From assembly GCA_021813585.1 (NCBI GenBank), contig JAKAJV010000015.1, positions 1 to 64,000 on the forward strand: 64,000 bases of DNA. The letters run 5' to 3'. Shown here in pieces: positions 51,163-58,779 of this stretch (position 1 is the stretch's first letter; the number at the start of each line of letters is the position of its first letter). The notes under the pieces were generated by a model, which made no database searches, was not told where the DNA came from, and saw nothing but the letters and a program-made list of their open reading frames with translations. The DNA is from Bacteroidota bacterium. GTDB lineage: Bacteria; Bacteroidota; Ignavibacteria; Ignavibacteriales; Ignavibacteriaceae. The translations under genes and the position numbers were made by a program.

Positions 51163-51873
51163 ATGAAGAAGATAATACACAGAGCGAATGAAAGAGGAAT
51201 TGCCGAACACGGATGGCTGCACAGCAGGTTCAGCTTTAGCTTTGCAGATTATTACAATCCCGATAAAATGGGATTCGGTTTGCTGCGTGTAATAAATGAC
51301 GACGAGGTTGAACCCGGTTCAGGATTCGGAACGCACCCGCATAACAACATGGAGATAATAACCATCGTTCAGGAAGGAACGCTTACACACAAAGACAGCA
51401 TGGGTAGCGTCTCCCAAATTACTCCGGGAGAAATTCAAGTTATGTCTGCCGGCAGCGGGATTACCCATTCGGAATACAACCATTCGGCGGTTGAGGCTGT
51501 AAAGCTTTTGCAGATCTGGATATTTCCGAGGGAAAGAAATCTAAAGCCAAGGTACGACCAGAGACGGTTTGATCTAAGCGGTATTAGCAGCGGGATTAAA
51601 ACCGTGGTCTCCGGTGTAAAAGACGAGTCGACTTTATATATAAACCAGGATGCGGCTATTTCGCTCGGCAGACTTGAGAAAGACAAATACTGCAACTACA
51701 AAAATTATTTTAAAGGCAACGGCGCTTATCTTTTTGTATTGGACGGAAGCATTAACATTGATAAAGAAGAGCTAAAGACAAGAGACGCTGCGGGAATTTA
51801 TGATACCGATGAATTCGCATTTAATGCTTCTTCCGATACAAACTTTATCGTGTTCGAAGTCCCGATGAACTAA
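51163..51873 (+). CDS. Pirin-family (YhhW-like) cupin protein
   Basis: 236 residues. HGWLHSRFSFSFADYYNP, GFGTHPHNNMEIITIVQEGTLTHKDS and SAGSGITHSEYN with the His/His/Glu/His metal set of bacterial pirins. Members are putative quercetin-type dioxygenases or redox-sensing co-regulators. Lies between YceI and MarR genes; likely part of the same stress-responsive group. Confidence 0.94.
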   Translation: MKKIIHRANERGIAEHGWLHSRFSFSFADYYNPDKMGFGLLRVINDDEVEPGSGFGTHPHNNMEIITIVQEGTLTHKDSMGSVSQITPGEIQVMSAGSGITHSEYNHSAVEAVKLLQIWIFPRERNLKPRYDQRRFDLSGISSGIKTVVSGVKDESTLYINQDAAISLGRLEKDKYCNYKNYFKGNGAYLFVLDGSINIDKEELKTRDAAGIYDTDEFAFNASSDTNFIVFEVPMN

Positions 51874-51996
51874 CCGGTTGGAATTCTATTCCTGCTTTTA
51901 GAATTAATTCGCATCATTTGATTTTATTATTTAATTTAGTAGTGGGACTTCCACTTAATCAAAAGCAGATTTCAAATAACTTTTACAATTTAAGTT

Positions 51997-52446
51997 ATGC
52001 GTTTAGAAGATGAAATAGTTCAACGGAGCTTTAAGAACGAATATGAGAAAGCCATCGTCAACATGGTCTTTTCATACAACTGGCTGGTTAACTTCCACAT
52101 AAATTTACTTAAGCCTTACGGCATTACTATCCAGCAGTATAATATCCTTAGGATTTTAAGAGGGCAGCGCTCGAAGCCGGCAACAATTAAGCTGATTAAA
52201 GAAAGGATGCTCGACCGCATGTCGGATGCATCCCGCATAGTAGAAAAGCTTCGGGTAAAAGGACTGGTTGAAAGGAACATATGTGCAAGCGACAGACGCA
52301 ACGTGGACGTGCTGATTACCGAAAAGGGTTTGAACCTGCTATCTGAAATAGATAAGTATGAAGACGAGATGGAAAAAAGACTGTCAGCTCTTAATAACAA
52401 TGAAGTTAAGCAGCTAAACGACCTGCTGGATAAAATGAGAGGCTAA
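51997..52446 (+). CDS. MarR-family transcriptional regulator
   Basis: 149 residues with a winged helix (IQQYNILRILRG, LIKERMLDRMSDASRIVEKL, KGLVERNICASDRRNVDVLITEKGL, the MarR wing with DRR). No cysteine sensor pair is obvious (one Cys in the wing). Possible repressor of the YceI gene through the palindrome at 50384-50395. Confidence 0.93.
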   Translation: MRLEDEIVQRSFKNEYEKAIVNMVFSYNWLVNFHINLLKPYGITIQQYNILRILRGQRSKPATIKLIKERMLDRMSDASRIVEKLRVKGLVERNICASDRRNVDVLITEKGLNLLSEIDKYEDEMEKRLSALNNNEVKQLNDLLDKMRG

Positions 52447-52533
52447 GCCTTCCGACTCGCTATAAATTTTTTTATTACACAGAGAACACAAAGTAGCACT
52501 AAGAACCACAGAGAAATTTCAAACCTGCCGGTA

Positions 52534-52652
52534 GAGCGTGTTGCAGAACTCGAGTGCAGGGCAGTCATGGTCCAAACCATGACTGAATTGTGAGTTTTTT
52601 ATGTCACGGAATGGTCCGTGACATCCCAGTTTTACAGTTCTGCAACACGCTC
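52534..52652. repeat. 119-bp three-hairpin repeat, copy 4 (best preserved)
   Basis: Perfect 17-bp terminal inverted repeats GAGCGTGTTGCAGAACT / AGTTCTGCAACACGCTC and both internal hairpins. In the 341-bp gap between the MarR gene and the phosphoesterase gene. Confidence 0.92.
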
Positions 52653-52672
52653 GGTAGGCAAGTATCTTTGGC

Positions 52673-52735
52673 TGGAGTATTGGAGTGATGGAATGTTAAC
52701 TTTGGTTCTATATTTCACAACTCCGTTATTCCATA
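52673..52735. repeat. GGAGT-type repeat, copy 4
   Basis: Left arm GGAGTATTGGAGTGATGGAA and right arm CAACTCCGTTATTCCATAAA. Directly follows copy 4 of the 119-bp element. Confidence 0.6.
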
Positions 52736-52787
52736 AATTACACAATGTTTGAATTAAACAATTTCATTCCTTTTTAATACCTGAAAT

Positions 52788-55277
52788 TCAATCGTTGTCT
52801 TTATCCTGATCTATCTTATGCACAACCTTTACGAATGCGCTTCTGACCGGGGGAGGCATAACCGAGTTCTTGCCTTTAATCGCCTTCCACAGAATTTCGT
52901 TGAACAGCATATCCGGTACTGCATCTTCCCTGGTAAAGTTAAGCTTCCCGCATTCAGATGAGCCGTAAGCACTTGCAAGGTTGGTTTCGTTTATATCGAT
53001 AAGCGGCTTTGTTACGGTGTAAGGCGCATAGTCCGGCTTTTCGCTTATCGAAAATAAAATAGGAGTAGCGGAAAGATCGTACTGCGTCATAGGCGGCAGC
53101 CCTAGAATAAGCTCAATCGTTTTAAGCACGCTGGAAGTAGAGTACATTGTATGGTCTACATAATGCCTTTTTATGTACGGGCCTATTACCAGCAATGTAG
53201 ATCGGTGTGCATCCACGTGGTCCGATCCGTCCTGCGCATCGTCTTCCAGAACAAATATAACGGAGCTCTTCCAGTCCTTGCTGTGAGAGATAGTCTGAAC
53301 AATCAGCCCGAGAGCATAATCGTTTTGTGCAGCGTAAGCCTGCGGTGTAAGCTTGCCTTTTCTGGTGCCGTAAGTATGATCGTTCGGTAGGCGCATAATA
53401 TTTAATGCCGGCAGAGCATCTTCCTTTTCGAGCTTTTCAAAGTCCTCTTTCCAGTTTTCATAGCGGACAACATCGCTAAGGTCCAGGTCCCAGCCCGGAT
53501 AAGAATGGCAAGTGTACTTATTCAAATCCTCATCCCTGGCATCGTACACACCTTTTTCTGTCTTTGCTTCCTCAACAAACTCGCCGTAGTTTCTAAGCGA
53601 CTTATTATGATTGAAGCAGTCGTTCCAGATATACCCGGAAGACGGAGCGGCAAGCGGGTAGCCGCCCTCGAACCTGTACGGCTCGCCGCGCCCGCCGTAG
53701 TTTGCCGGCCATTCCTTTTCAACATAATCCGAGGCATAAGCAGCGGTTGACCAGTTATGCCCGTCGGCGCTTACTTCGGCATCGGCGTAGAAATTATCGT
53801 AAAGAGTATAACCGGTTACAAGATTATGTTCGTTGGGAGTAATCTTATACGGGAAGAAGCAGAGCGCTGAGTCGCCATTGCCTTCCTTAATATCCCCGAA
53901 TACTTCGTCGTAGGTCCTGTTCTCTTTGATTATGTAGAAGACGTGCTTTATCTCTTTGCTTCCTTCCTCATCGTGCTTGTCCGGTATAACATTCTGAATT
54001 CCTACCCAGTCCTTTTTCTTATAAACATACGGAGTGTTGTCGTATACCTGTTTGCTGTATTCGCCTAGAGCTTTTTCATCCGGATTATTTATAATAGACA
54101 AAGTGCCTTTGAACAGGGAGCCGATATACTGCTTATCCCGGTATCCTTTAATCAAGGGGTGCGGGCCTTCCGGGTTAGCCATTGAAGTTAAGCCCTTCCC
54201 GTTAGCTACGAGTATCTGCCCGGAGGCGGCATCAAACTTTACAGCAGTAGGATACCAGCCTACTGGTATAAAACCCAGGCTCTTGGCTCTATCCGGCTCG
54301 CTTATATCGAACAGAGCCAGATAATTGTTATCTGCGTTCGCAACGTAAAGAACGGACTCATCTTTATTAAAACAGACAGCATTGGTAGTGCTGCCGTATG
54401 GAACGTCCGGGGACAGTGCGGAGTTTATGGTTTCGGTTACCTTATCCGTTTTTAAATTTATAACCGATACGGAGTTGTTGTTTGCGTTGGCAGCAAACAG
54501 GCGCGAGCCGTCCTTTGTTAACAGAATCTGGCACGGATGATCGCCGACTTTAATTATGCCGGTAATAGTCCGGCTTGTCAAGTCAACTACAGCAATAGAA
54601 GCCTTACCCCAAATAGAAACGTAAGCAGTAGTTCCGGCCTCGTTGCTTTTAACGTCGTAGCACTCGCCTTCCAGCTTAACGGTGCCGGTTACTTTAAGAG
54701 TTGCCGCATCGCAGATGTAAAGCGAATTGCTTTCCTTGGAAACAGCGAGGATAAGGTTTTTGTTTTTATTATAGTCGATGCCGGTGACGGAGATATTTTC
54801 TTTAGGGTACGGCTTGCCCAGCAGAACAGAGTCGCCGAGTGAGAGCTTGCCGCCGTTGAAGTTGTAAATGTAAATTAAGTTTTTGTTGCTGCCGGATACG
54901 AACAGTTTAGAATCGTTGCCGTTAAAAGCGAGCCCGTACCACGTCTGCTGAAGGACGATTCTCTGCACTTCTTTCATTTCTTTCACATCTACAACGGAGA
55001 GTGAGTTCTGGCCGAGCCCGCTGTTTGAAGTAATTGCATAGCGGCCGTCGTTTGTAACAATCATGTTTAACGGCAGCTCGCCAATGCCCACCTGTTCGCC
55101 GGCAGGCGAGAGCCGCCAGCCGTTGGGAAGCAGAGTATAGCCGTTATACCTGCCGGGCCAGACTTCTTTGCCGCCGGTTCCGGACCGGTCGATATTGTTT
55201 GAGCCGGAACAGCCCAGCGGTAAAATTGAAATTACAAGGAGAGAAAGTGCTGCAAATATGTAAAGCTTAGTTTTCAT
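52788..55277 (-). CDS. Secreted lipoprotein: YVTN beta-propeller plus phosphoesterase
   Basis: 829 residues. Lipoprotein signal (hydrophobic 6-20, lipobox LPLGC with Cys23). Residues 40-400 are a seven-blade YncE/YVTN-type propeller (repeated SVVDVK, LFVSGSN, LFAANANNNSVSVINLKT, LYVANADNN). Residues 430-800 are an alkaline-phosphatase-superfamily phosphoesterase (YIIKENRTYDEVFG, EVSADGHNWSTAAYASDY, VIFVLEDDAQDGSDHVDAHR). Phosphatase or phospholipase-C-like activity outside the cytoplasm is likely; substrate unknown. Confidence 0.92.
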   Translation of the reverse strand: MKTKLYIFAALSLLVISILPLGCSGSNNIDRSGTGGKEVWPGRYNGYTLLPNGWRLSPAGEQVGIGELPLNMIVTNDGRYAITSNSGLGQNSLSVVDVKEMKEVQRIVLQQTWYGLAFNGNDSKLFVSGSNKNLIYIYNFNGGKLSLGDSVLLGKPYPKENISVTGIDYNKNKNLILAVSKESNSLYICDAATLKVTGTVKLEGECYDVKSNEAGTTAYVSIWGKASIAVVDLTSRTITGIIKVGDHPCQILLTKDGSRLFAANANNNSVSVINLKTDKVTETINSALSPDVPYGSTTNAVCFNKDESVLYVANADNNYLALFDISEPDRAKSLGFIPVGWYPTAVKFDAASGQILVANGKGLTSMANPEGPHPLIKGYRDKQYIGSLFKGTLSIINNPDEKALGEYSKQVYDNTPYVYKKKDWVGIQNVIPDKHDEEGSKEIKHVFYIIKENRTYDEVFGDIKEGNGDSALCFFPYKITPNEHNLVTGYTLYDNFYADAEVSADGHNWSTAAYASDYVEKEWPANYGGRGEPYRFEGGYPLAAPSSGYIWNDCFNHNKSLRNYGEFVEEAKTEKGVYDARDEDLNKYTCHSYPGWDLDLSDVVRYENWKEDFEKLEKEDALPALNIMRLPNDHTYGTRKGKLTPQAYAAQNDYALGLIVQTISHSKDWKSSVIFVLEDDAQDGSDHVDAHRSTLLVIGPYIKRHYVDHTMYSTSSVLKTIELILGLPPMTQYDLSATPILFSISEKPDYAPYTVTKPLIDINETNLASAYGSSECGKLNFTREDAVPDMLFNEILWKAIKGKNSVMPPPVRSAFVKVVHKIDQDKDND

Positions 55278-55497
55278 CTTATCGTCCGCGTTAATGTGAA
55301 ATTTTTCTTTTAATAAAAATATTAAAAAATATTATTAACTGTTAAACATGATAGACTGATAAATATTAAAATATAATTAACAAAGCAAATAAGACCGGCG
55401 TCTCTGTATAAAATTATCTCCGTATCCATAAACTTTCTTCAAATAGAAAATTTAATTGTAAAGCGTTAGCTAAATAGATATTTCATCATTGCTTGAA

Positions 55498-55638
55498 ATG
55501 GTTAGAAGAGCATCCGCCGGGTCGGTTAATTCTTTCCTTACCGCAACATACTGGGAGATTGACAGAAGGATTGTAAAATATCAACTCAATTTTACGAGCG
55601 GACACTTCTTTCCGGAAACAAGAATGCAATGCTTATGA
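55498..55638 (+). pseudogene. DUF1016 (YhcG-like) N-terminal fragment
   Basis: 46 codons reading MVRRASAGSVNSFLTATYWE then IDRRIVKYQ, which resembles the start of DUF1016/YhcG nucleases (AxxxAVNxxLxxTYWEIGRxIVExEQ). The frame is open back to an upstream stop and ends soon after, so only a fragment remains. The rest of 55278-55497 holds nothing I recognise. Confidence 0.5.
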
Positions 55639-55847
55639 AAGATGAAAAACCTAAAGCCGGAGATAATGTAAGTGCGGAGGAAGAGCTTAGGAAGACGATA
55701 GACAACGAGCTGGATACTGCTGTGGAAGCCGCATTGAGCGATGAACACCCGAGCCTGTTGGCCAAGTATGAGAAGGTTCGACAGGTAACCGACTACGGCG
55801 TAAGACACGAGGATAAGCCGGCCGAAAGTACTGCGCAGCCGCAGTAA
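55629..55847 (+). CDS. Small acidic protein, uncertain
   Basis: 72 residues, hydrophilic and acidic (AEEELRKTIDNELDTAVEAA), no membrane segment or family match. No clear ribosome binding site. It overlaps the DUF1016 fragment by 10 bp. It may be real or a chance frame. Confidence 0.35.
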   Translation: MLMKDEKPKAGDNVSAEEELRKTIDNELDTAVEAALSDEHPSLLAKYEKVRQVTDYGVRHEDKPAESTAQPQ

Positions 55848-55864
55848 TAACGGAGGAAGAAACC

Positions 55865-55937
55865 GCACGCCGATGACGCAGATTTACAAGGATATAAAAA
55901 TCCGCTTGAATACATATTACCGGCGTCATCTGCGTGC
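55865..55937. repeat. GCACGC-type long hairpin
   Basis: GCACGCCGATGACGCA and GGCGTCATCTGCGTGC pair at 14 of 15-16 positions around a 40-base loop; a REP-like intergenic palindrome between two convergent genes, which could act as a two-way terminator. Confidence 0.65.
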
Positions 55938-55980
55938 AGGGTTCATTAAATACTAAAAAGTTTTTCTTAAGCTGCCGCCG

Positions 55981-56574
55981 TTAGTCGGCAGCAGATATCT
56001 TAAAAGGCACCTTTAGTTTTTCCCACTGCAGGTAAGCGGTGCACGAAGTTCCTGCCAGGTCGTCGAAGCCGTAAGAGAGCCATTCGTGGAAAGGGACCTC
56101 AACCGGAGTAACCATTATCCTTAAGGCGTCATCCTTCTTATCGTACAAGAAGCTTCCCCACAGCTTTGTGTTCTTGTTGAATATTACGGTCCATTCTTTC
56201 TCTTCGGGAATAAATTGCATGCTGTATTTGCCTGCCGGCAGCTTATGCCCGTCAATGGTAACATCCTTGCTGAATTCGATAGTAGTGCATTCGTTAGCCC
56301 CGCCGCGCCAGGGGAAAGGCTTGTTGTCGGATTCCTTGGTTCCCGGCGCCAGGCCGTAAGGAACCAATCCTCCCCAAATCTTTCTTCCTTTAACACCGGG
56401 CCTGCTGTAAGAGATATTTATGTCCGTATCAACACCTATCCTTTGGTAGACGCCGGCTTTTAAGCTTAGGCGCGGCTTCTTAGCCTTTTCCATCTGGCCT
56501 GAAGCAGTGATTGAAAGAATAAATATTAATGAGAATAAAAAAACAATACCGCTGAAAAGTTTGTTTTGTTTCAT
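55981..56574 (-). CDS. DUF2911 secreted protein
   Basis: 197 residues with an N-terminal signal peptide (about 1-26, ends ASGQ). DUF2911 blocks: YQRIGVDTDINISYSRPGVKGRKIWGGLVPYG, ANECTTIEFSKDVTIDGHKLPAGKYSMQFIP, WTVIFNKN. Periplasmic or surface; function unknown. Strong ribosome binding site GGAGG. A 16-bp palindrome lies 30 bp upstream. Confidence 0.93.
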   Translation of the reverse strand: MKQNKLFSGIVFLFSLIFILSITASGQMEKAKKPRLSLKAGVYQRIGVDTDINISYSRPGVKGRKIWGGLVPYGLAPGTKESDNKPFPWRGGANECTTIEFSKDVTIDGHKLPAGKYSMQFIPEEKEWTVIFNKNTKLWGSFLYDKKDDALRIMVTPVEVPFHEWLSYGFDDLAGTSCTAYLQWEKLKVPFKISAAD

Positions 56575-56603
56575 AACCTCCTCGGATTTTAGATATAGGG
56601 ATT

Positions 56604-56619
56604 TTAAACCGCGGTTTAA
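56604..56619. promoter_or_regulatory. 16-bp palindrome upstream of DUF2911 gene
   Basis: TTAAACCGCGGTTTAA, perfect, centred 37 bp before the start codon. Looks like the operator of a dimeric repressor. Confidence 0.55.
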
Positions 56620-56740
56620 TAATAGAAATATTCCGGTAATAATTCAATAACGGCAGGAACAATAGAACACGGATTACACTGATAGCACTGATTTACGCAG
56701 ATAAAAATTTTGCACGGCTGCTAAGCCCGCCTGCCTCAGC

Positions 56741-56859
56741 GAGCATGTTGCACAACTCGAGTGCAGGGCAGTCATGGTCCAAACCATGACTGAATTGTGA
56801 GTTTTTTATGTCACGGAATGGTCCGTGACATCCCAGTTTTACAGTTCTGCAACACGCTC
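56741..56859. repeat. 119-bp three-hairpin repeat, copy 5
   Basis: Same orientation as copies 1 and 4. Left end GAGCATGTTGCACAACT, right end AGTTCTGCAACACGCTC. Confidence 0.88.
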
Positions 56860-56918
56860 TCAGCGCCAGACGGGTTGAATCAATTGTACGCTGCCTATTT
56901 AGAAGGGAAAATATTTTT

Positions 56919-56966
56919 ATGAACACAAGAAAAGTATTATCAAACGGAAGAGTAACTACTGCATAG
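56919..56966 (+). pseudogene. AbrB-type antitoxin fragment 1
   Basis: Reads MNTRKVLSNGRVTTA then a stop. The words SNGRVT and the DNA match the fragment at 57846 (ATCAAxCGGAAGAGTAAC). Too short to be functional. Confidence 0.45.
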
Positions 56967-57055
56967 CAACTATGTTTAGTTTTGTATAATTTTATCATAT
57001 GAAATGAATTCTAGTATAATTTATACTGTAATCTAAATAGTTTAGAGGCTCGGTC

Positions 57056-57253
57056 ATGGCTGAACTAAAAACAAGAGAAAAAATATTTTATTCTAAGGAT
57101 GGGAAGCCTGAGAGCGTCCTTTTAGATTATGAGGTTTACCTGGAAATGCTTGAACTAATCGAGGATAACGAATGCATCAAAATAATTGAAGAAAGAAAAA
57201 ATGACAAAAACCTCTCAGAGGATGAATTCCTTAAAAAAGTAAAAGTGAGTTAA
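57056..57253 (+). CDS. Phd/RelB-type antitoxin, partner truncated
   Basis: 65 residues: KTREKIFYSKDGKPESVLLDYEVYLEMLELIED..., the Phd/YefM-like layout with a C-terminal helix for toxin binding. ATG start. The toxin that follows (TAATG overlap) is truncated, so this is an antitoxin without a working partner. Confidence 0.75.
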   Translation: MAELKTREKIFYSKDGKPESVLLDYEVYLEMLELIEDNECIKIIEERKNDKNLSEDEFLKKVKVS

Positions 57254-57363
57254 TGTATTTGCTTGAACTTAATGAAAAGGTTGTCAAAGATTTTAACAAA
57301 ATCCCTCTTAAAGCCAGGTCTAAAATATGGAAAGTCAAAACCTTATCAAGTAAAGCAAATTAG
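57253..57363 (+). pseudogene. RelE-family toxin, truncated
   Basis: Begins MYLLELNEKVVKDFNKIPLK as RelE does and stops after 36 codons at 57361-57363. A shifted piece (KPYQVKQIRNMILKY) runs on up to about 57402. The catalytic C-terminal half is missing, so the toxin is dead. Confidence 0.65.
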
Positions 57364-57402
57364 AAATATGATATTGAAATATAAATTAAATGAAGATTCA
57401 TA

Positions 57403-57615
57403 ATGCAGAAGTACGAAGTAATTATCTATTGGAGTGAAGAGGACCAGGCGTATATTTCCGAAGTGCGTGAGCTTCCCGGCTGTATGGCTGACGGTAATGA
57501 TTATAATGAGGCGCTTCAAAATGTACAGACCGTTATAAATGAATGGATTGAAACAGCGAAGCAGTTGGGAAGGGAAATACCAAAGCCTAAAGGAAGAAAA
57601 CTGCAGTACGCATAG
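57403..57615 (+). CDS. HicB-like antitoxin, solitary
   Basis: 70 residues: KYEVIIYWSEEDQAYISEVRELPGCMADGNDYNEAL, the compact HicB fold without a DNA-binding tail. No hicA gene is next to it. Confidence 0.87.
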   Translation: MQKYEVIIYWSEEDQAYISEVRELPGCMADGNDYNEALQNVQTVINEWIETAKQLGREIPKPKGRKLQYA

Positions 57616-57681
57616 TTTGTAGAGATGGAATCTTTCTACAAGATTCCATCTCTTAAAGAAGGAGTAAACCTTATCGCTTTT

Positions 57682-57729
57682 CCAACCTTAGTAACAACCA
57701 ACAAAATCCTAATACAAACCTTATTGCCT
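57682..57729. repeat. Dispersed CCAACCTTAGTAAC repeat, third copy
   Basis: TCCAACCTTAGTAACAACCA ... CAAACCTTATTGC, close to 26290-26340. The 57616-58084 gap also holds the antitoxin fragment at 57846. Confidence 0.5.
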
Positions 57730-57845
57730 TATAATAAAATTAAATGATGTTGTCTTGCACCTTCTGTGCAGATTAATTTTTATTATTTTTACTCCATACC
57801 TTTATACCCGTATACCCATATACCATAATCCACAAAAGCAGTTTC

Positions 57846-57938
57846 ATGCTTGCAAGTGAAATTTTATCAAGCGGAAGAGTAACAATACCAGCAGAGCTAA
57901 GGAAGAGGTACAGAATAAAACCAGGAACGAAACCGTAA
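57846..57938 (+). pseudogene. AbrB-type antitoxin fragment 2
   Basis: 30 codons reading MLASEILSSGRVTIPAELRK then RYRIKPGTKP before a stop: the DNA-binding half of an AbrB/VapB antitoxin, truncated. No toxin follows. Confidence 0.65.
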
Positions 57939-58084
57939 GCCTCCGGCTTAAATATTGTTTAATGTAGAGAAATATGGAATTGTATCATATCCCAAAACAA
58001 ATAAATCTAATGAAAAAGATTAAGTATTGGGAAGACATGGTATATAACCTCACACCCATGTTATTAAGTATTACAAAATTAATA

Positions 58085-58122
58085 TTGACTTACCTAGTTT
58101 GATATCGTATATTTGTATCAAA
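58085..58122 (+). promoter_or_regulatory. vapBC promoter and operator
   Basis: TTGACT (58085-58090), 17 bp, TATATT (58108-58113). An inverted repeat TTTGATA-N11-TATCAAA (58098-58122) covers the -10 element, as expected for autorepression. Confidence 0.65.
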
Positions 58123-58134
58123 AAAAGTAAGAAT

Positions 58135-58365
58135 ATGGAGACATCAGTAATAACAACCAAGGGACAGGTAGTAATTCCGGTTAAGATACGAAAGAAGTAC
58201 GGGATGAAAGGCGGCACTAAGGTCGCTTTCATAGAAAAAGACGGCAGAGTAATTATGCAGCCGCTTGATAAGGATTATTTTGAAAACCTTGCCGGCATTT
58301 TAGATGAAAAAGGCAAAATGCTTAAATCTTTAATGGAAGATAAAAAGAAAGAAAGGGAACTTTGA
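58135..58365 (+). CDS. vapB: AbrB/VapB-type antitoxin
   Basis: 76 residues from the ATG at 58135 (METSVITTKGQVVIPVKIRK); an in-frame ATG at 58099 falls inside the promoter and is rejected. SpoVT/AbrB domain at 1-47 and a charged C-terminal tail. Stop overlaps the toxin start. Confidence 0.93.
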   Translation: METSVITTKGQVVIPVKIRKKYGMKGGTKVAFIEKDGRVIMQPLDKDYFENLAGILDEKGKMLKSLMEDKKKEREL

Positions 58366-58760
58366 GAAACATAGTATTGGACAGCTATGCAGTCATTTCT
58401 TATTTAAATAAGGAAGAGGGTTATTCAAAGGTTGCCGAAGTTTTCACTGAATGCGTCGCAGATAATAAAAAAGCTTTTTTATGCGTTGTAAATCTTGGCG
58501 AAGTATATTACCATGCATTAAGGGTGGGCGGCGAAACTAAAGCTAACTTAGCACTGGAAGCTGTAAGAATATTACCAATAGAAATAGTAGAAGCAAACTT
58601 TCATCTCACAATAAGTGCGGCAGAGTATAAAGCCTTCCATAAAATGTCGTATGCTGATGCTTACGCCGCCGCTTTGGCAAAGACCAAAAAAGCTGTTCTA
58701 GTTACTGGTGATAAAGAGTTTAAGGCTTTAGAGAAGGAAATAAAAATTAATTGGATATGA
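58362..58760 (+). CDS. vapC: VapC-type PIN-domain toxin
   Basis: 132 residues, TTG start overlapping the antitoxin stop by 4 bp. PIN residues D6 (VLDSYAVISYL), E47 (NLGEVYYHAL), D-x-x-x-A near 99 (SYADAYAAALA) and D116 (LVTGDKEF). Directly upstream of the AT-rich operon but on its own promoter. Confidence 0.93.
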   Translation: MRNIVLDSYAVISYLNKEEGYSKVAEVFTECVADNKKAFLCVVNLGEVYYHALRVGGETKANLALEAVRILPIEIVEANFHLTISAAEYKAFHKMSYADAYAAALAKTKKAVLVTGDKEFKALEKEIKINWI

Positions 58761-58779
58761 GGAAATAAATAGATAGACA

